Assembly: GCA_902783395.1 (NCBI GenBank)
Contig: CACZRA010000004.1
Span: 1 to 6,659 of the forward strand
Direction of reading: 5' to 3'
Source of the DNA: an uncultured Lachnospiraceae bacterium
GTDB taxonomy: Bacteria; Bacillota; Clostridia; Lachnospirales; Lachnospiraceae
Length of the DNA: 6,659 bases
Shown here: piece after piece, positions 5,700-6,659 of the stretch
Position numbering within the stretch: the first letter of the stretch is position 1
How the letters are laid out: each line of letters begins with the position of its first letter
Translations under genes and position numbers: made by a program
The notes under the pieces: generated by a model
Database searches by the model: none
The model's input: only the letters and a program-made list of their open reading frames with translations
Told to the model about the DNA's origin: nothing

Positions 5700-6659
5700 C
5701 TACTCAAGCTGCCCGATCAGTATATCCAGATTGGTTTCCGCATCTTCAAAGTCAAAGTTTTCGACCATACGGACTATATCCTTAACATCGATATCAACCT
5801 GTTCATCCTCATAGACCGTTTCCTTCAGGTTTGAAGCCAGCTCGGCAGCTTCATCAAAATTCATCTCCCCGAGACTGCCCTTAAGATCATGTAATCTTGA
5901 AATAAGGTCATCTTTTGAGATCAGATCGGCTTTCTGAACATTCTCTTCCGTTGTCCCGCCCTGATCAAGGAAGTTCTTTATGGAATCCGCAACCCTGCGG
6001 TACAGTGGTGTAAGGTTACCGTGCTCCCTGTCAATGCTGTCCCAGTCATTCTTTTTCGAATAATCCTCCAGCTCTTTTGCCTTTTCGGAAAGCTTTTCAG
6101 CGCCTATATATCTTGCCGAGCTCTTAAGGCCGTGTACCGTGATCCTGTAGTTCTCTATATCTCTTGAGTCATAATACTGCTGTGCTTCACTCATCGAATC
6201 GGAATCATAGAAGGTAGCCAGAAGCTCCCTGTAAACCTCCTTGCTGCCGCCCACATTCCTTATGGCCTCGTCCGGATTGATATCATCCAAAGATGAAAAG
6301 TCATAGATATCCTTGGGGATCTTTTTTTCTCCGGCACTGACTTCGGCTTTTTCCTCCTTTAGCGAGGGATCCTCCCACGAATCGTCCCAGATCGGCGTTT
6401 CCTTGTATTTATCCGGGATCCATCTTGACATCACTTCCGCAAGAGTCGTCAGCTTTATGGGTTTTGAAATATAGTCATCCATTCCGGAGCTAAGGAAGAA
6501 CTTTCTTGCTCCCTTGACGGCATTGGCTGTAAGCGCGACCACAGGAACATCAGCCGCCCCCGCCACGTTAAGCCTTCTTAAGTGGTTCACGCATTCTATG
6601 CCGTCCATCCTGGGCATCATATGATCCATAAAGATTATGTCAAAATCGTGCTCGCTGAA
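5700..6659 (-). CDS. Hybrid signalling protein, C-terminal receiver-Hpt part (N-terminus beyond the window)
   Basis: The frame is open from the right edge to a TAG at 5700-5702, giving 319 visible residues, numbered here from the first visible codon. The ATG at 6629 is internal to the receiver domain and is not the real start. The receiver shows 'DIIFMDHMMPRMDG' with phospho-acceptor Asp12, the conserved Thr44 in 'ALTAN' and Lys66 in 'SKP'; its first strands lie outside the window. After an acidic linker (about 85-115) comes an Hpt domain at about 120-232, with 'VHGLKSSARYIGA' placing the phospho-acceptor at His176. A helical tail (about 240-319) contains a second HxLKGS-like motif at His257. 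The order receiver then Hpt is typical of hybrid histidine kinases running a His-Asp-His phosphorelay, so a sensor kinase is probably encoded upstream. A kinase-less receiver-Hpt protein remains possible. The output partner is not visible. Confidence 0.88.
   Translation of the reverse strand, partial: FSEHDFDIIFMDHMMPRMDGIECVNHLRRLNVAGAADVPVVALTANAVKGARKFFLSSGMDDYISKPIKLTTLAEVMSRWIPDKYKETPIWDDSWEDPSLKEEKAEVSAGEKKIPKDIYDFSSLDDINPDEAIRNVGGSKEVYRELLATFYDSDSMSEAQQYYDSRDIENYRITVHGLKSSARYIGAEKLSEKAKELEDYSKKNDWDSIDREHGNLTPLYRRVADSIKNFLDQGGTTEENVQKADLISKDDLISRLHDLKGSLGEMNFDEAAELASNLKETVYEDEQVDIDVKDIVRMVENFDFEDAETNLDILIGQLE

Noticed and set aside
5692..5708. Possible hairpin CTTGAG/CTCAGG at the end of the hybrid signalling gene, considered as a terminator
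   Set aside because: The 6-bp stem includes a G-T pair and is followed on the minus strand by an A-rich rather than T-rich stretch.
6627..6629. ATG as the start of the receiver-Hpt gene
   Set aside because: It falls one residue before the phospho-acceptor Asp inside the receiver domain, and the frame stays open to the window edge with typical receiver residues upstream.
1..6659. Search for insertion sequences, CRISPR arrays, tRNAs, phage or defence genes
   Set aside because: I recognised no repeat arrays, terminal inverted repeats flanking a transposase, tRNA-like folds or defence-family motifs.

Overview
The window looks like a chromosomal segment of an anaerobic Firmicute, most likely a Lachnospiraceae-type Clostridium relative. 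This rests on the translation-gene order rpsT-lepA-hemW, AGGAG-type ribosome binding sites, near-consensus sigma-A promoters, and large multidomain PAS/GGDEF and hybrid-kinase proteins. The genus cannot be fixed from the sequence alone. All five supported genes lie on the minus strand, so transcription runs from right to left.

From right to left: (1) positions 6659-5700 hold the C-terminal part of a hybrid signalling protein (receiver, Hpt and a helical tail) that enters from beyond the right edge. (2) A 182-bp gap carries a perfect-consensus promoter, an inverted repeat over the predicted start site and a leader of about 125 nt, followed by rpsT (ribosomal protein S20). (3) A rho-independent terminator follows rpsT. 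(4) lepA (elongation factor 4) comes next and overlaps hemW (radical-SAM heme chaperone) by 11 bp. (5) Seventy-six bases beyond hemW, a second strong promoter drives a large PAS/GGDEF-family protein that leaves through the left edge. That last gene has no stop codon inside the window, so only its first 693 residues are visible.

The core (rpsT, lepA, hemW) is a housekeeping translation and heme-handling block. In Bacillus subtilis, gpr and spoIIP lie between rpsT and lepA, and hrcA-grpE-dnaK-dnaJ follow hemW. None of these is in the expected place here, and signalling genes flank the block instead. This fits a non-sporulating or rearranged lineage, but the window alone does not prove it.

I found no mobile element, CRISPR array, tRNA, rRNA or clear defence system. 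The most interesting material is in the signalling proteins (a degenerate GGDEF domain, a cysteine cluster in a PAS domain, an extra HxLKGS motif) and in the regulatory DNA upstream of rpsT. I do not see convincing evidence for a wholly new system.
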